From Bin5 sp965116395 (GTDB taxonomy: Bacteria; Chloroflexota; Anaerolineae; Caldilineales; Caldilineaceae), in the NCBI GenBank assembly GCA_965116395.1, contig OZ220684.1:3534001-3598000 (forward strand): a stretch of 64,000 bases of DNA, given 5' to 3'. A program made the translations under genes and the position numbers. Shown one piece after another: positions 62,295-64,000 of this stretch; positions within the stretch are counted from its first letter, which is position 1; every line of letters starts with the position of its first letter. The notes under the pieces are model-generated. The model had not been told where the DNA came from. It made no database searches and saw only the letters and a program-made list of their open reading frames with translations.

Positions 62295-63632
62295 ATGCGC
62301 AATCCCTATACTGTCGGCCGCTGGCTGCGCGGACCCGACCACTATGGCCGAGAGGAGTTGCTGGAATATCTGATGGGCGCGGAGGATCCCGCTATCTGGG
62401 TGGTTGGCACGCGCCGCATGGGCAAGACTTCGTTGCTGCGACAGTTGGAGTGGACGATCACCCGGCAGGACGACGCCCGCGCCGTCCCTTTATTTTGGGA
62501 TCTGCAAGGTAGTGAAACAAAAGACGATTTCGATTACGAGTTGTTCCTGGCGGTGGAAGACGAGATGCCAAGGTTCGAGGCCTATGGCGTCGATGTAAGC
62601 GCTCTATACGGTAGGGATGCGATTCACATTCTACGCATTTTGCAGCGAGCCCTGCGAGAGCGTGACAAATATCTGCTCTTGCTCATTGACGAAGCTGAGG
62701 CCTGGATCAGTCTGGCCAAGAACGATTACCAGGCCCTGGCGCGGCTTCGTAAGGCATTCCAGAGCGGGGGGATGCGCACGATAATGACGTCGACCAAGCT
62801 GCTGATGCAGCTGAACGATCTGACCCGCAACTGGCTTACAAGCCCGTTCCTTTTCGGATTCAGTCTTGTAAATCTTTGGAACCTGGAACCTGAGGCGAGC
62901 GTTAGTCTGGTGTTGCAGGAACAGAGCAACGCACCCGTTAGCGTCAGCAGGGAGCGCATTGGCGAAATTCTGCGGCACACGCATCGGCATCCATACCTGG
63001 TACAGACCCTCTGTTACCGTCTTTTCGAGGAGAAGGGAGGGAGGGGGGCGTTGCGGGAGGTTCGTGAAGAAGATCTGCGCGCCGATCACCTGCTTGCCGG
63101 CTTTTTCGAAGTCGACTTCAAGTGCCTGGCGCCGACGGAAAGGCAGATACTGCTGACCGTTGCCCGCCAGGGTGTCATCAGCGAAGAAGACCTGGTGGCC
63201 AAAACGGACAATGAGTCAATTGATCAGGTCTCGATGTATGTGCATGGCATGAACAACCTTGGCTACCTGCAGCGGGCATACAGCAGGACGGACGGCGGAG
63301 ACGCTGCCGGTTCACACGAAGAATTCCCGCGCTGGACTATCGGCAACGAATTCCTACGCCGCTGGATGTTGGACAATTACCAGGACCTGGCCCAGACCCT
63401 CTACTCCGATGTGAGCGATTACGGTGTCGAATCTCTGCTGGAAATGGGGCGCAAGGTGGAGCTGGACTACCTGCAGCACGAGATTCCTGAACTGCAAAAG
63501 CGGCTGGAGTCGCTGCTGGCTGCGCACGGGGGCCATGGCGACGAGGCGCCGCCGGAGATTCTGCATGAGATTCAGGAACTTCTCCGGGAGCTGGAGAAGA
63601 CCAGTGCACAGCTACGTAATCTGGCCGATTAA
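62295..63632 (+). CDS. Soluble P-loop NTPase with winged-helix-like and coiled-coil C-terminus
   Basis: 445 residues. The opening MRNPYTVGRWLRG and HYGREELLEYL matches the SFNPFISGEPVRR/FFGRREMLQ opening of the NTPase part of the preceding sensor, so the two are paralogues. Walker A is GTRRMGKTSLL (K44) and Walker B is YLLLLIDEAEA (D132, E133), followed by a sensor-1-like MTSTKLL. Residues about 280-330 (ERQILLTVARQGVISEEDLV) look like a winged helix, and the C-terminus (PELQKRLESLLAA, LLRELEKTSAQL) is a coiled coil. No membrane segment. It lies 84 bases after the sensor gene and is probably its partner or output. Confidence 0.85.
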   Translation: MRNPYTVGRWLRGPDHYGREELLEYLMGAEDPAIWVVGTRRMGKTSLLRQLEWTITRQDDARAVPLFWDLQGSETKDDFDYELFLAVEDEMPRFEAYGVDVSALYGRDAIHILRILQRALRERDKYLLLLIDEAEAWISLAKNDYQALARLRKAFQSGGMRTIMTSTKLLMQLNDLTRNWLTSPFLFGFSLVNLWNLEPEASVSLVLQEQSNAPVSVSRERIGEILRHTHRHPYLVQTLCYRLFEEKGGRGALREVREEDLRADHLLAGFFEVDFKCLAPTERQILLTVARQGVISEEDLVAKTDNESIDQVSMYVHGMNNLGYLQRAYSRTDGGDAAGSHEEFPRWTIGNEFLRRWMLDNYQDLAQTLYSDVSDYGVESLLEMGRKVELDYLQHEIPELQKRLESLLAAHGGHGDEAPPEILHEIQELLRELEKTSAQLRNLAD

Positions 63633-63641
63633 CTAGCAGAA

Positions 63642-64000
63642 ATGACCTCTTCCACGCTTCCCCCCGCGGCCGAAAAGGCTGCCTATGTCAATCGGATGTT
63701 TGCCGGCATTGCGCACCGGTACGATCTGGTGAACCGGCTTATGACCGGTGGGCAGGATGTAGGCTGGCGGCGGGAGGTCGTAGAGCTGTGCCGGCTGCCT
63801 GCCGGGGGGCGCCTCCTCGACGTGGGCACTGGCACCGGCGATATCGCTTACGAAGCCCAGCACAGGCATCAGGATGCGGAAGTGATCGGCTGCGATTTTA
63901 CGTTCGAAATGTTGGACGTTGGCCGCCAGAAAAAAGTGAAGAGCCTGCTCCGTCGGGCCGGCGGAGACAGGGCGGAGCGCGTCGAGTTCGTCCAGGGCGA
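63642..64000 (+). CDS. menG: MenG/UbiE-type methyltransferase, cut by window edge
   Basis: The first 119 codons are seen, from an ATG at 63642, nine bases after the NTPase stop. The N-terminus has the UbiE/MenG signature (RMFAGIAHRYDLVNRLMTGG, then QDVGWRRE) and the SAM-binding motif LLDVGTGTGDIA, followed by GCDFTFEMLDVGRQK. Reaction: SAM-dependent C-methylation of demethylmenaquinone, the last step of menaquinone synthesis (or the ubiquinone counterpart; menaquinone is expected if the host is a Chloroflexota). Close spacing suggests it shares a transcript with the NTPase genes. Confidence 0.88.
   Translation, partial: MTSSTLPPAAEKAAYVNRMFAGIAHRYDLVNRLMTGGQDVGWRREVVELCRLPAGGRLLDVGTGTGDIAYEAQHRHQDAEVIGCDFTFEMLDVGRQKKVKSLLRRAGGDRAERVEFVQG

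Noticed and set aside
63036..63058. GGAGGGGGGCGTTGCGGG inside the soluble NTPase gene matches the first 18 bases of the structured repeat.
   Set aside because: It lies in a good reading frame (EKGGRGALRE), has none of the hairpins or the tail, and is G-rich, so chance similarity is the simpler view.

Overview
The window is GC-rich bacterial DNA. It carries many sialidase/BNR-type beta-propeller proteins, oligopeptide-type ABC transporters, Tat-dependent lipoprotein binding proteins, a Mur ligase and a MenG/UbiE-type methyltransferase. This mix fits an uncultured heterotrophic Chloroflexota (Caldilineaceae-like) genome. The taxon is an inference from gene content; no rRNA or other marker gene is present. 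I found no tRNA, rRNA, CRISPR array, phage or insertion-sequence gene. No classical transcription factor is encoded.

1-17 kb, minus strand: a long catabolic block. In transcription order (right to left) it holds an SDR dehydrogenase, two medium-chain dehydrogenases, a BKACE-type keto acid cleavage enzyme, a sarcosine-oxidase-like flavoenzyme, an M19 dipeptidase-like protein, two Dpp/Opp-type permeases and their lipoprotein binding protein, followed by a clear intrinsic terminator. Beyond the terminator come a GH32-like hydrolase, a BNR protein, an old-yellow-enzyme-type oxidoreductase and a further propeller hydrolase cut by the window edge. The block looks built to import small peptide-like or N-methylated compounds and to split sugars.

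17-25 kb, minus strand: cell-envelope genes. A short Cys-rich protein is followed by a three-fold repetitive 826-residue lipoprotein with its own promoter and terminator. Next is a BNR-propeller protein with a Pro/Thr stalk and a C-terminal membrane anchor, overlapping a MurE-type ligase by ATGA.

25-35 kb, minus strand: a second transport and hydrolase block. It has two BNR proteins, a Tat lipoprotein binding protein, two permeases, a TIM-barrel hydrolase-like protein and another BNR protein.

35-50 kb, mixed strands: sugar and sugar-acid metabolism. It holds three TIM-barrel sugar isomerases, two SDRs, two D-2-hydroxyacid dehydrogenases, an HpcH/HpaI aldolase, an amidohydrolase coupled to an epimerase, an M24 peptidase and an orphan FtsX/MacB-type permease. 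This stretch also shows genome plasticity: a decayed dehydrogenase copy, a dioxygenase fragment, a 134-bp tandem triplication of a gene 5' end, a structured intergenic repeat shared with the 17.5-kb gap, and a G-quadruplex motif.

51-57 kb, plus strand: a carbohydrate ABC importer operon with a good promoter. It carries a Tat lipoprotein, MalF- and MalG-like permeases, a five-Asp-box sialidase-like protein and a Gfo/Idh/MocA dehydrogenase. No ATPase gene for any of the three importers lies in the window.

57-64 kb: a cupin and a GcvT-like aminomethyltransferase (minus strand) diverge from a two-gene P-loop NTPase system. That system is a periplasmic propeller plus Y_Y_Y-like sensor joined through one membrane helix to an NTPase, followed by a soluble NTPase paralogue with a probable winged helix. 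The divergent gap holds a perfect 16-bp palindrome and a strong promoter. The start of a menG/ubiE-like gene ends the window. The sensor-NTPase pair is the best candidate for an undescribed system.
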